Shown: positions 26,401 through 37,467, counted from the first letter of the stretch. The stretch is 64,000 nt of DNA from Annulohypoxylon bovei var. microspora (GCA_022836615.1 MU405229.1:186001-250000), one strand, 5' to 3'. Numbers and translations: made by a program. The notes: generated from the letters alone by a model not told the origin.

Positions 26401-26683
26401 TTAGACTCGAGAACTACAGTATACTTAACTAGGGGATACCTGGGTAGGTAGGTAGGTAGGTAGGTATGTAAGTAAGTAGGAAATAGGGAATAGTTGTTCA
26501 TGACGACTTGATGATTATGTCCTGCAGGCTTGACATTAGTTGAACGGGTTGATGAGTTGCATACCTAATCTGAGAATTAATTCCATATCGCGCACGATCA
26601 TCCGGCAAGAAAGAACCTGGGATAATGTTAGCAGACAGGTCATTTTGCATACCCGCCTGCTTCCCTCGAAAAAAGGTCGCCAT
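23500..26683 (-). CDS. SRO7: Lgl/Sro7/tomosyn family exocytosis regulator (about 981 aa, 3 exons)
   Basis: Exons in coding order are 26683-26565, 26381-24286 and 24230-23500, phases agreeing (2946 nt). The start MATFFRGKQAGMQNDLS leads into a double WD40-type propeller. Recognisable blades include CIAFEPIQSLLALGTNESK, EVTIWNLDTGKR, WHPTGTFILTAHDDGSLVFW and STVRIWDVGHGDE. After LSGTQFVSP-like and linker sequence the C-terminus has a SNARE-like coiled helix (LTRQLNERTEKLNLVNDTM, then TADASQKWADDVSKFVTQQK), as in tomosyn and R-SNAREs. Family members bind the plasma-membrane t-SNARE Sec9 and the Rab Sec4, controlling vesicle fusion at sites of polarised growth. The symbol is by family resemblance; no orthology test was possible. 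Confidence 0.9.
26443..26467. repeat. (GGTA)n microsatellite
   Basis: About six uninterrupted GGTA units lie inside the first intron of the Lgl-like gene, followed by the decayed units TATGTAAGTAAGTAGG. It is one of several GGTA/CCTA tetramer tracts in the window. Confidence 0.85.
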
Positions 26684-27631
26684 GGTTTGAATGGATCTTT
26701 CAGCGGTCAAATATTCGGAGAATGTTACTGTACTAAAAACCTTTAGAACAAAGGTAGGTTGCTTGTTGCAGGACCCTGACATACGTCATCGCTATCTTGA
26801 AACCATTCTATGTTTAAGACCCCGCAATAACCGGTAACCCGGCACCCCATCTGCAGCAAAGAGAGATCCACATAAATGCCACAGTCCTCTCTTCCCAAGA
26901 AGCCAAGCCACTGGCATCCAGGAGTTGTCACATGATCACGCTTACGTTTGGACCCATTATGTCAGCAATTAATTAAAGGTCTATCTAATTCACGGAGCGC
27001 AACGCGGAATTCGAAAACATTCAATCAATATTTCTTGTAAGAAGCAAGCTTCATACCGCGATCGTTAGAAATCGGTAAGACTTTATTTGATTATAACTAG
27101 CTAACACTCATAATATGGGTATCACCTTACTAGAGATCAAAAGTACATGCTTTTAAAAATGTTGTCATAAATATCGAAGTTAAGCTTTGCTCAACAACAC
27201 ATATGTATCATCGAGTCAATTCACATATTATGACTGTTTTTTTCCAAACTCTTCTCTTAAGATATATCCCCGGTCTATACCTATGTAAGCAACTCTTAGT
27301 CAAATATAGCAGATTCGTTGTAGATAGCTCAAAAGCAAAACCTATAGAACATCCTGGTCCTATAACCACCATGGGTGTCACCCAATTCGGACAGTGGCTT
27401 GGATGCCTCCAATAAGATCACAGTATCACATTAGTGCAGTATGAATAGATATATCACATTCACATTCACATTCGCATTCACATTCACATTCACATTCACG
27501 CCAGGCAGCAGCAAGTCAGATTTGTAACATGCATTTCATTGTTCACGACTTCGCGAAATCAGCTTTTCTCTTCCTCATTCAACATCCCCATCAGAATCTA
27601 ACCACTCTAGATTACTTCAATTTCTATCGAA
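26684..27631. other. Intergenic region, divergent promoters
   Basis: This lies between two divergent starts (Lgl-like leftward, coiled-coil protein rightward). It is AT-rich with no supported gene. A CACATT hexamer array sits near its right end. Confidence 0.5.
27455..27499. repeat. (CACATT)n hexanucleotide array
   Basis: About seven to eight consecutive CACATT units, one changed to CGCATT, end about 130 bp upstream of the ATG of the coiled-coil gene. The array could lie in its promoter or 5' UTR. Confidence 0.9.
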
Positions 27632-28282
27632 ATGCCGTTTGTTCCTGAAGAGGATAGCAGTAAGTGGCCCTCTATAACCCTAAGGCTTACTATGACATCT
27701 AACGATAGTAGCTGCCAGTTCTAAGAAGATGAGCGGCAATATAAGCCCGGCGAGCTCTCGCAAGCGGGCTAGAACAGACGTAAGATTTCTCTCTTCTAAT
27801 CCATCTCTTTAAAACCGGTTCGAGACACAACAGCTGATTGATGCCAGTCTGAGAATAAAGGTCCAAAGGCCAAAATAGTGAAGACAGAACAAGAGGATGA
27901 AAGGCTGGCAGACCTCAAGGCGAGCCTCACAGATGCCACGATTGTTCTTGACGCTGCGATGACAGAGATCCGTGCAACCAAGGCCGACATCAAGCTACGC
28001 AAGAGAAACATGAAAGATCTTGCTATCGAATTCCATGATATCATTGCTATGATCGCGGAGCGCAGCATAATTTACACCGCTGGCATCAGAGAGGAGCGGC
28101 TTGAGAAGGAGAATGCCAGTTTGCGGGACCGCATTAAAAGGTTAGAAGAAGCCTCATCGGACGACATCATGAGAGAAACAGATCAAGAATCACGCCCACG
28201 ACGGCGTCCCAAATCCCATGGTAGCAAGGCACTCGTAGATGAGCCTGATGTTGGCGATAAGTCTGCTGAACAGGGGGTATAA
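27632..28282 (+). CDS. Small basic coiled-coil protein (about 170 aa, 3 exons)
   Basis: The exons are 27632-27659, 27709-27779 and 27869-28282. Frames join cleanly only if the third exon starts after CCAAAG; the nearer AAAG acceptor would give an immediate stop. The second acceptor is a tandem TAG (27708 or 27711), so one residue may be optional. The protein starts MPFVPEEDS. It has a basic nuclear-signal-like patch (SSRKRARTD), a long heptad-rich helix from about residue 45 to 130 (including IREERLEKENASLRDRIKRL), and a basic tail (RPRRRPKSHG). It is plausibly a nuclear coiled-coil or leucine-zipper-like protein, but no DNA-binding basic region is clear. No family recognised. Confidence 0.7.
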
Positions 28283-28526
28283 ACTTAGTAGGAAGTTGAA
28301 ACTTCTTTTGAAAGGAATCAGAGGGACATGGCAAAGATAGCAGTTAGAGCCAGCTCTTAGCACCACGGTCTTTTAGATACAGGCAGGGAATACCTATGAT
28401 TGATGTCGTTCCCCAACTTCAAGTGACACATGAGTATCCATGCAGCGAAAGGTTGCCTCAATCAGGCGATTTGGCTACTTCTCAGTTTTCAGTAGTATCA
28501 CCATTACAATATTTTCGCTCATGACA
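28283..28526. other. Short convergent 3' region
   Basis: This 244-bp gap separates the stop codons of two convergent genes. No feature is seen beyond probable 3' UTRs. Confidence 0.5.
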
Positions 28527-29438
28527 TTACGCCGTCGCCTTGACCTGCATGGGCTCTAATCTTTTATCTCTCCCCTGGCCAAGCTCGAGCATGATCCATT
28601 CGTAAACAGCCCACTGGACCGCATTGACAATGAAGGCCCGGACGCTGCATACGGCCAGGCCCCTGAAGAACACTCGCATGCCACCTTCTCTATACGCACT
28701 TCTGGCGGTCTCGATCGCACCTAGGCGCCTCTGTTCGGGTAGAGGCGAACCAAGCAGCGGTGTCGTTGCCGCGCTAAAGGTCTGCGTCTGAACCCTAGTC
28801 TTGATTACATCAAGGGGGAATATGCTAGCCCAAGTGACGACACCAGCGAGACCTCCACAGAGCAAGACCTTGGCCGCGTCCTGCGAGAAAGCAGAGGCAT
28901 TCGGCCGACTAGATTCAACCCATTTGCTAGTCAATTCGTAGGACCAGAAGTAAAACCCGTACCCGATGCTATCCCTCAGCGCCGTGACAACACCACCGAA
29001 GTACAAGCCCCTGACGCCCTCGGCTCGGAGGACCTGCTTAGTGATGTTCCAGCTTGACTCAGGGGGCGATGATAGCTGAGCACGACATTTGATCAGCTCG
29101 GTAGGGGTGCTCACGACCCAGGTAGCAAGACCACCGATGGCACCAGCGAGCCACGTCGCCCAAAGGCTCGATTGGGTATTGAACGCGGTGTTGAGAGCCG
29201 CCTCGCTGCGGTTATATGAGACGAACAGTAAGGCATTCAAGGCCCCATAGCCGAGAACCGGCGCCGCGGTCCCGGCTACCAGGGCAGACTTGCTCTCGAA
29301 CTGTCGCACATACGACGTAGCCGTCTGGGCAGCTATGGCATCGCGGGCTTGCAGCTGTACTTTGATGAGATCTAGCGGGTTGCCGATTAATATGCCAACA
29401 GCTCCGCTGACGTAGCCAGCCCAGAAGTCGGCGGACAT
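28527..29438 (-). CDS. SLC25 mitochondrial carrier (303 aa, single exon)
   Basis: The protein has the threefold mitochondrial carrier repeat. Signature motifs are NPLDLIKVQLQ (about residue 20), TPTELIKCRAQ (about 111) and FPLDVIKTRVQ (about 207), each at the end of an odd-numbered membrane helix, with six transmembrane helices expected. The second signature has Glu instead of Asp, which the family allows. Length is normal. Overall pattern is closest to the carnitine/ornithine/amino-acid branch of SLC25, transporting small metabolites across the inner mitochondrial membrane, but the substrate cannot be set from this reading. The gene is intronless, unusual among its neighbours, and diverges from RAD54. 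Confidence 0.9.
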   Translation of the reverse strand: MSADFWAGYVSGAVGILIGNPLDLIKVQLQARDAIAAQTATSYVRQFESKSALVAGTAAPVLGYGALNALLFVSYNRSEAALNTAFNTQSSLWATWLAGAIGGLATWVVSTPTELIKCRAQLSSPPESSWNITKQVLRAEGVRGLYFGGVVTALRDSIGYGFYFWSYELTSKWVESSRPNASAFSQDAAKVLLCGGLAGVVTWASIFPLDVIKTRVQTQTFSAATTPLLGSPLPEQRRLGAIETARSAYREGGMRVFFRGLAVCSVRAFIVNAVQWAVYEWIMLELGQGRDKRLEPMQVKATA

Positions 29439-30241
29439 ACTCTAGTCTTTAGGATCAAAAAATTCCTGTCACCTCCAGGCCATGTGTAGCTTGCCAAATA
29501 TAGGATGTGACATAGAAATAGAAATAGATAAGAACAAAGACTTGAGGGGTTAAAGGCACCTAGTATCGCCCGAGATTAACGAAGCAAGTAGTGATAAGCA
29601 TGAATTATGTCAGATTTCTCAAAGACAAACTCGAATCTAATAGGCCTAGAACTTAAGATCAGTATAGCCATAAATTACCAAATAAACCCCGCCATAGAAG
29701 AGATGAGAGCGACCCCTGCCTGTCCTATATCCCATGTGATAGCGCCTCAACGTGGGGGAGGAGGAGCAATGGAGCTAACTCTAAAGAGCGGAGCCGATTA
29801 TCAATAGCTTCAATGTTCATGAATTCGTAGAGAAGCCATTTTGTAGAATACAAGACTATAAATCTCGAGTACAATATGATGTTAATATATGTTTCTATAA
29901 AATTGGCACATACGTATGTGTAGCACATGAAAAAGCAAAAAAGTTACACGAAGCAATCGACGATCGATTCGGAGAGAGTGTTTTAGCCAATGAGTCTATT
30001 AGTAATCATCCCTTTAGGTAACAAAATCATGTGACTTGGTGTCAATCCCCCGCTAGATCCCGGTTCGGCGCGTCGCGCTTTCCCGAAGTCAACAATATGC
30101 CTAATTAATTTCCAATTCGCCAAAAGTTAGTGACAAATCCAAGATCTAACAAATCTAAAATCCAAACTTCATCCTTTTTGCTATACCTGGCGTACCTAAA
30201 TCCGCTTCTTTTCTAAGGTTCGCCAGTTAGGAGTTGGGAAA
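29439..30241. other. Divergent promoter region, carrier and RAD54
   Basis: About 800 bp between the ATG of the carrier and the RAD54 start. No supported gene. The sequence is AT-rich with some CG-rich patches (GGTTCGGCGCGTCGCGC at about 30062), and it could carry shared regulatory sites, though none is identified. Confidence 0.45.
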
Positions 30242-32702
30242 ATGTATTTAATCATGTCCCCTCAGTACCACTGTTCAATCACTAATATCATATAGGGCGA
30301 GCGCCCCTTCTACCCCTTTGGTAAAGCCGAATAACGCGCCGGGGAAACGTCTTCATTCGCAGAAGTCCATAGACTCATTACACAAGCCATTCAAATGCCC
30401 AGGTTCTGCCACGAGAACTCCAGCTTCCGATCGTCCAGCTCGGAAACGAAAGAGGGTCGACTATAAAGGCGCTGGTGGCGATGATGATGGGGATAAGCCG
30501 TACACAAATGCCGACAGATTAGCTTTAGCAAATCGAGATGTCAACCGATTCCCTGTCTTTCAAGCCAAGGACAAGGACAAGGTCTTCAAAAAGGCCTTCT
30601 CTATACCGTTGATCAATAAGGACAGTGCAGCGTATAATCCCAATCGCCCGCCTCCCACACTTGGCTTGAGACAAGGAGCTGTTTTCGTGGCGAAGCCTTT
30701 GCACGATCCAAGTGGAGAGTTCTCAATCGTTCTTCATGATCCTACTGTCGATGATAAGCCAAAGGTGCCGGATAGTCCAAAAGAAGATGAAACCAATGAT
30801 GTAGCTAAGGAAGAGCTGGATGCACCCCTGGTCCACAAGAGTCTAGCTGAGATTTTGGGAATTAGGAAGAAAGTTGATAATGAACATCCAAGAGTACCGG
30901 TTGTCATCGATCCGAGACTTGCCAAGGTGCTACGACCACATCAGATCGAAGGTGTTAAATTTATGTACAGATGTGTTACTGGCATGATTGATGAGAAGGC
31001 CAATGGCTGTATTATGGCCGACGAAATGGGTCTAGGAAAGACATTACAGTGCATCACGCTTCTCTGGACTCTCCTTAAACAGTCGCCGGACGCCGGCAAG
31101 ACCACTATTCAGAAAGCAATCGTCGCTTGCCCCTCTAGTTTGGTCCGCAATTGGGCCAACGAACTGGTCAAGTGGCTTGGCGCTGATGCCGTCACGCCCT
31201 TTGCAATCGATGGCAAAGCATCTAAGGAGGAATTGACCAGACAGCTACGCCAATGGGCCATTGCAACGGGCCGCGCAGTCACTCGACCGGTTATCATAGT
31301 CTCCTACGAGACCCTCCGTCTGAACGTTGAGGAGCTTAAGCACACGCAGATCGGTCTGATGTTGTGCGATGAAGGCCATCGGTTGAAGAACGGAGACAGC
31401 CAAACCTTTACCGCCCTAAACAATCTCAGGGTCACCAGACGGGTAATTCTTTCTGGCACACCCATCCAGAACGACCTTTCGGAATACTTCTCTCTGATTA
31501 GCTTCGCAAACCCTGGCTTGCTTGGTAACCGGCTCGAATTCCGAAAGCGGTTTGAGCTCCCTATTCTACGAGGCCGAGATGCGGATGCCGGTGTAAACGA
31601 ACGCAAGAAAGGAGACGAATGCCTAACCGAATTATTGGGCGTCGTAAACAAGTTCATCATCCGACGTACGAACGATATTCTATCGAAGTATCTCCCCGTC
31701 AAATACGAACATGTGGTGTTCTGTAATCTAGCTCCGTTCCAGCTGGACCTGTACAACTACTTCATCAAGAGCCCAGATATCCAAGCTCTCTTGCGTGGTA
31801 AAGGGAGTCAGCCCCTGAAGGCTATTACTATGCTCAAGAAATTGTGCAATCATCCGGACCTACTCAATCTAGCAGATGACCTGCCAGGTTGTGAAAAATT
31901 CTGGCCGGAAGATTACGCGCCCAAAGATTCACGCGGTCGCGACCGAGACATCAAGCCCTGGTATTCCGGCAAGATGCGGGTGCTCGACCGCATGCTTGCG
32001 CGCATCCGGCAAGATACGAACGACAAGATCGTGCTCATTAGCAACTACACCACCACCCTCGATCTCTTCGGCCAGCTCTGCCGTCACCGCGGATACGGCC
32101 ACCTGCGCCTCGACGGCACGATGAACGTCAACAAGCGGCAGAAGCTCGTCGACAAGTTCAACGACCCGGACGGCGGCGAGTTCGTGTTCCTGCTTTCCAG
32201 CAAGGCCGGCGGATGCGGTCTCAATCTCATCGGGGCCAACCGCCTCGTCCTCTTCGACCCCGACTGGAACCCGGCCGCCGACCAGCAAGCCCTGGCTCGT
32301 GTGTGGCGTGACGGACAGAAGAAGGATTGTTTTGTGTACCGCTTCATCGCGACCGGAACTATCGAGGAGAAGATCTTCCAGCGTCAATCTCACAAGCAGT
32401 CGCTATCGTCCTGTGTCGTCGACTCGGCCGAAGACGTCGAGCGCCATTTCTCGCTAGATAGTCTGCGAGAGTTGTTCCAGTACAGAGGGGACACAAGGAG
32501 CGACACGCACGACACGTTCAAGTGCAAGCGATGCAAGCCCGACGGTAAACAGTACATCAAGGCGCAGGCTATGCTTTACGGCGATACCAGCACCTGGAAT
32601 CATTTCGCCAACAAGGACTTGATGCCCATACAGGATCTACTGCTGCGTCAAGAGTGTGGGGAGAGCGAGGTCTCTGCCGTGTTCCAGTATATCTCGCATT
32701 AA
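30242..32702 (+). CDS. RAD54: RAD54 DNA-repair translocase (about 802 aa)
   Basis: This is a Snf2-family double-strand-DNA translocase that works with Rad51 in homologous recombination in the nucleus. Visible motifs are ADEMGLGKTLQ (motif I, about residue 247), DEGHRLKN (motif II, about 359), LSGTPIQND (III), SKAGGCGLNLIGANRL (V) and ALARVWRDGQKKDC (VI). The N-terminus has the family KPFKCPGS motif and an NLS-like RPARKRKRVD. The C-terminus carries the CKRCKPDG Cys motif. The main exon is 30296-32702. It has no in-frame ATG before the helicase core, so the start must come from an upstream exon. The best model is AT (30242-30243), a 52-nt GT-AG intron (30244-30295, CACTAAT branch site), then G: a split ATG followed by ASAPSTPLVKP. 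The alternative is a 31-nt intron at 30265-30295, giving MSPQ or MYLIMSPQ. Confidence 0.93.
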
Positions 32703-33119
32703 GCTGGTCTCGGGGATTAGATTGAGAAAAGGAGGGTGGACTTTGCTTTAGCATCTTAGAATTGATTTGGCAAGGCGTATTCGAGTGATGAACTACAAGA
32801 CGGGGCAATGGCATTACGTGGCATTTGCAATGGTGTTGGAGGCGATGGCGTTTTTTTGGTTCTGGCTTCAGACGCATAGCATAGCAGTATCTACCTTACA
32901 GTGCTTCAATGAGAGTACCTGGATTTTTGGGGCTAGAATATCTTCGTCTGTCGAGTGCTTAAGTATAGTTACATGCTTGCTTCTGTGTTGTTATGTATTG
33001 TGTGATTGTTACCCCATAGATAACCGCAGAAAGATAAGGGCTACTAAGGTAGCTAAGAAACACCACGTCCATGGACCAAATAGCCTGTTCCATAATCCCG
33101 AGATTCTTAGATACCTTCT
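32703..33119. other. Intergenic 3' region
   Basis: This lies between the RAD54 stop and the stop codon of the convergent HVA1-type gene. A frame at 32767-33189 starts at TTG and has no family features; it overlaps the real second exon of the HVA1-type gene on the other strand. Confidence 0.5.
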
Positions 33120-33595
33120 TTACTTGTGTTCGAGCGTACCGGGATTATGCGCGACGTCGTGGCCATGCTGGTCTTTGAACAGCACCTAAGGTGATGCATT
33201 AGCTTCGCGTCTCTTCACCTACTCCCTCGCCTATCCATTATCCTAAGGTTATTTTCCTACCAATACGCTTCCTACCCCTATCCCAACACTCACTTATTAC
33301 CAATACATACCAACCATCGTCCCTCCAATTGCAACACACTTGCCTAAGCAAGGATAAGGCAATAATAGAAACATTTGAAAAAAGACGGAAATAGTATCCA
33401 AGCACAGTAAATCAAACCAGCTTACCTTAGGCGGATTCTTCACGCCCGCCCCCTTAGCCTCCTCGGTACCTAGGTAGTCTCGACGACCTGGTCAACATCG
33501 CCTTCGTGGCGGCCGCCGCGTATCTTAGTCCACACGTGGTCGCCCTCGTTGATGGGCTCGCCTTGTTTATCTTTGATATCCGATCGGGATAGCAT
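33120..33595 (-). pseudogene. HVA1-type Tudor-domain protein, frameshifted by 8 bp
   Basis: Exon 1 is 33595-33426 and exon 2 is 33185-33120, joined by a 240-nt GT-AG intron. Exon 1 encodes GEPINEGDHVWTKIRGGRHE and exon 2 encodes VLFKDQHGHDVAHNPGTLE. Together these are the small Tudor-like domain (DUF2945) of hypervirulence-associated protein 1 homologues, usually about 75 aa. In exon 1 the frame hits TAG after VVETT. Eight bases later it continues correctly (EEAKGAGVKNPPK into exon 2). Eight extra bases, TAGGTACC, account exactly for the break: without them exon 1 is 162 nt and in phase. As it stands the product would be 42 aa. A sequencing or assembly error is possible. Everything else, including splice sites, is intact, so the lesion looks recent. 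Confidence 0.75.
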
Positions 33596-34323
33596 TTTAT
33601 TTTAACGGTAGGTGCCTATTTATTTAATCTTTGGGTTGGGTTGGGGGGGCCTTGCTTCGTTTGGTGATGAGTTGTCTATCTAGCACCGGTGAAGACATTA
33701 AATTGAGTAAATTGAGTTCATTTGTCCATCAAATCCGATTCTACCTATACGATTGCTTTAGGCCCCTAGTTCTGTCTATCATAGGTACATGCGAATCCTT
33801 CAATAATATCCCATGAAGCAAGCTATCAGCAACAAGCCAAGTCGTATGGTACACCCACAGCAGTTTCCAGTTCATAAATAACACATTTCACTCGACACAT
33901 GAATCATCCCATCATATCGGAAGTCAATAATGCAACGGGTCTATTAACGAATCGACGAGAGGAGATCCAAGCCTCATCAAATCTGCAAACCAGATAGGCT
34001 GATATTTCATCGCCATCGCTATGGAACCCATCTCCCATCGAGACTCGCACTATGCCCAGGTACATTCACCCATTAGGCCCAACCACAAGTAACGCCCTAA
34101 TTTGCCATGCAAAAAAAGTCCTTTTGACGTAATGTCCTGGCCCTGCTTCTATCTAACAGGCTACAGCAGGTTGGCCTGGCCCAGCCACGCCATTCGACAT
34201 CTTTGTCGTTTCGGGGCACGAAAAAAGATTTCGCGATTCGTGGGCGTTTTAGCAAAAGTGGTATCATGATAATAACTGAGAAACCCGCATCCAATCTATG
34301 CCAAGCAAGATGTCTTCGATCCA
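33596..34323. other. Intergenic region, no gene
   Basis: This is the promoter side of the HVA1-type gene up to the last exon of the Skt5-like gene. No supported open frame. It includes an alternative terminal exon candidate for the Skt5-like gene at 34264-34275, described in the findings. Confidence 0.5.
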
Positions 34324-37300
34324 TTACATAACAACCTATAGTCCGAGTTAATATACATAGAATAGAAAAGCAAAATGCATATTAAAGAGCGGAAGTAACT
34401 TACGCAATCGTTGTCTTGCTTTCCCTGGGGTATACCCATGGCCTCGAAAGTAGCAGGACCTGAGGGTTTTGATGTAGGTTTCGAAGCTGGCGCAGATACA
34501 GCTGACGTAGGTGTGCTGGCTGGTGGCGGGCTTGATACTGCTGGTCTCCCCTGTTGTGGCGGCGCACTTGAACGACCTACGTTATCTAACGGACCAGGGC
34601 GTTCTTTCAAAGGTATGCCAGGTCTACCGGCGCTCGATATTCTTGCACCACCGCCAGGACCTGCTTGGGGTAAGCCTGCTTGTGGGAAAGAGTTATTGTG
34701 AGGTCCGCCGATACCGCCACTCATAGTTGGAGAAGGCATGCCCCGACCGCCATGGTCATAAGGGCTTGCGGAAATCCGGGGACCAGGTGCATGAGGTTGG
34801 GGTATGGATGATTCCCTAGGCCCGTATCCAGACGGTGGGAATTGACCGGGCGGCGGGCCCTGTTTCGTGAGTCTATTGTGTGTATTAGGTTGAGAAGGAC
34901 CCAGTCGTGGGTCATATGATCCGGGAGGCGGCCGTTGATCAAATTGTCCTGTGACAGGGCGGACTTGACCCCGAGGTCCAGGACTAGGCTGTCGGTAATC
35001 ACCCAGAACTTGTGGTTGCCAACCAGCAGAGACTGGTCGGCCACGGTTTGGATCCATACCAGCTGGAGGGATAGGGAGCTGGCCAGCAGAATGAGAAGGA
35101 CGTATACCGGCAGCATTGGGAGACTGCGTGCGGATTCCAAACGAGCTCCCTGGACGATCTGCAACCGGGCCTTGTGACGGCCTGATACCAGGGTTGAAAT
35201 GGGGCGATAACTGCGGCTTCATGCCCGTCATATCATCTTCGGGATAGGGCACGGCAGACTTTGGCCGTAGAGCTAAACCTGCCGGCCTGTCATCCTCAGG
35301 GTATGGCATGGCTGGTTTTCCTGCAAGGTTAACGGTAAAAGCCGGTGGCCGGTTGCCACCGATGCCACCTGTATTAACTCGAGATGGATCGGGCATATCG
35401 GCATGGTCGAAATTACCTAGTCCAGGGGATGGCTGCGGTGATACCCTAGGCGTGTTTTGATCTTCGGACACGGTTGGCATCGAGTTGTTCGCCTGCTTGA
35501 ATCGATCCGGCCTTTGGCCCCTCTGGGAGCCGTGTTTCGACTTGATCCTTGCAAGGGCTGTCGTTTCGTGGTCCTTCTTCGACAACGTCTTAGATTGTGA
35601 TAGATTCTCTAGCCGCTCAACAGCATCTTTGTTGCCGTGTTCCGCCGCTAGCTCGTACCATCTCCGGGCCTCTCGTAGGTCTTTGACAACCGATATTCCG
35701 ATCTCATAGTAGTAACCTATAGCAAACTCTCCAGTTGGTAGCTTCGCTTTAGCGGCTAGCTGGGCGTACTTGAACGCGAGGCCCTCATTTTTTGCGAAGG
35801 TTCCTTCATACCCAAACAAAAACCATCTACTAACACCCAGACACGCCTCGGGCTGACCTTGCTTGGCAGCTAGACCATAATAATGCAGCGATAGGGCTGG
35901 GTTGAAATCGCAACCGAGCTGGCACAACTCATACGCCTGCCCCATCTTTAGTTGGGCCTTAGCAAAACCAAGATAAGCTGCCTTCTCAATGTACTGCCGA
36001 GAAACACCGACATCGTATGTCAAGACTTTATCAGGAACGGCAACGTCAGGAAGGTCCCTTCCGATAAGCATACCGTAAACGAAGGCACCCTGAGGCGCAT
36101 CTTCGTCGGCCGTGTCGGCAGCAGAATGTATCAAGTCTAAACCTCTTGCCATGTCCTTCGGTTGGCCCCGTTGACCTAGGAGGTTGATCATGCCTACTCG
36201 GTACATCGCTGCCGAGTCCTTCACATCCAATCCCATTTGGTAATGCCTCATGGCTTTGTCCATATCGTTTGAATTTTCGTATAGCATACCGATTCGATAA
36301 TCGGCGCGACCCCAACCGGCCTGCGCGGCGGTCGAATAACAGGAGTAAGCCTCTTTCTTATCCTGTCGCTTGCCAAACTTGCCGAACTCCAACCACTTGC
36401 CCCTAATGAATAAAGCCTCAGGATGGCCCTGATCTGCGAGATAAGTAACAATATTAATGGCGTCAATCCGCAGCTCATGCTCGATTTTAGGCGTCGCTGT
36501 CCGCACTGGCAGTCCTTGGTCGTTGGCCCCGCGCGTAGCTTCTTCTTCCCGGATCGCAGCCTCGGCAGCTATCTCTACGAATGACAAGACATCGCGGGCC
36601 CAGCAAATTTGCATATCGGGATCATTAGAGTGGAGGACATGTTGTCGGCTCTCAGCTAGAACAGCTTCCTTCTCCTCATCGCTAGGGGGTATGTGTTCTC
36701 CTTGAACTTTAGGAAAATGTGAGAAGGATGGTAATTCGCGCATATCTTGGAGATTCCTCTCAAATTGGGGATTGCGATCTTGAGTCTCTTGAAAAGGGCT
36801 ATAGTTGGATGGGCTGTAGTTGGATGCGGGACTGTAATCGGTGGCGGGGTTCCGTCCTTGTTGGTATTGCTGCCCAAAACTACCCACTCTGGTGTTTAAG
36901 AAGGTGGATAGTGAAGGTTCGCGAGCGTGTCGTGGACCAGAGTCGTTTTGCGATGTTGTGTTTCGCGGTTCGACAGAGCGAGCCTCTAATTCCATGCGCT
37001 GAAGACCTTGCTGCATGTTTTCGGGAACTTCTGGCATTACCCTAAAATGAGTGAAAGGTTAGGTTAGGTAAGCCAGGTCAGGTCAGGTCAGGTCAAGTCA
37101 AGTCAGTCAGGTCGGAGATGGGGTCAGGTAGTGTTAGGTCAGATGTCGGCAATCAAGTCACAACACTATGGTTGTACGATTGTATGGTAGATGGTAGAGG
37201 GTAGAGGGTAGATGGTGTATGGTAGTATATGGTAGCATATGGTAGCATATAGTGGCATATGTTGTATGAGTAGATTATGTGTAGGGTTGGGTTTTAGTTG

Positions 37301-37467
37301 GTTGGGAATTGTTTCAAAGATAATAGTTAGTTATCTAAAAACGCACCTTTGTGGTGATGGTGCCACTACTTCGGGCATATAGTAGTCGTCTACACCACCG
37401 GGATAGAAGGTCGCTCCAAAATTAGGCATTTCGAACTCGTCTTCGCTTGTCTGAGGCTGGTGAGGAG
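34324..37467 (-). CDS. Skt5/Chs4-like chitin synthase activator with Sel1 repeats
   Basis: Exons found, in coding order, are 37467-37347, 37041-34404 and 34335-34324; a further 5' exon is needed (the first base of a codon is missing) and was not located. Exon A encodes EDEFEMPNFGATFYPGGVDD. The large exon starts VMPEVPENMQQG. About residues 180-480 of it are Sel1-like repeats (for example EAYSCYSTAAQAGWGRADYR, and ARRWYELAAEHGNKDAVERL), followed by a long Pro/Gly-rich tail. The last exon is only 12 nt and adds VVM plus stop after a Cys, giving a CVVM CaaX prenylation box. This matches Skt5/Chs4 proteins, which recruit and activate class-IV chitin synthase at the membrane. Prenylation is inferred from the motif. 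Confidence 0.85.
37055..37113. repeat. Short GGTCA/GGTTA tandem repeat in an intron
   Basis: About ten degenerate five-base units (GGTTA, GGTCA, AGTCA) lie within the 305-nt intron of the Skt5-like gene, close to the acceptor of the large exon. The array has no coding role. Confidence 0.8.
37182..37262. repeat. Degenerate ATGGTAG-type minisatellite in the same intron
   Basis: Repeated units of the form ATGGTAGA, GGGTAGA and ATATGGTAGC fill about 80 bp in the middle of the Skt5-like intron. Confidence 0.75.

Noticed and set aside
27455..27499. CRISPR-like array
   Set aside because: It is a simple hexanucleotide repeat without spacers, in a eukaryotic genome.
30265..30295. 31-nt intron as the RAD54 first intron
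   Set aside because: Shorter than all other introns here and below the usual fungal minimum; kept only as an alternative.
31929..32393. 154-codon minus-strand frame inside RAD54
   Set aside because: A shadow of conserved helicase sequence; it starts at a non-standard codon and has no independent support.
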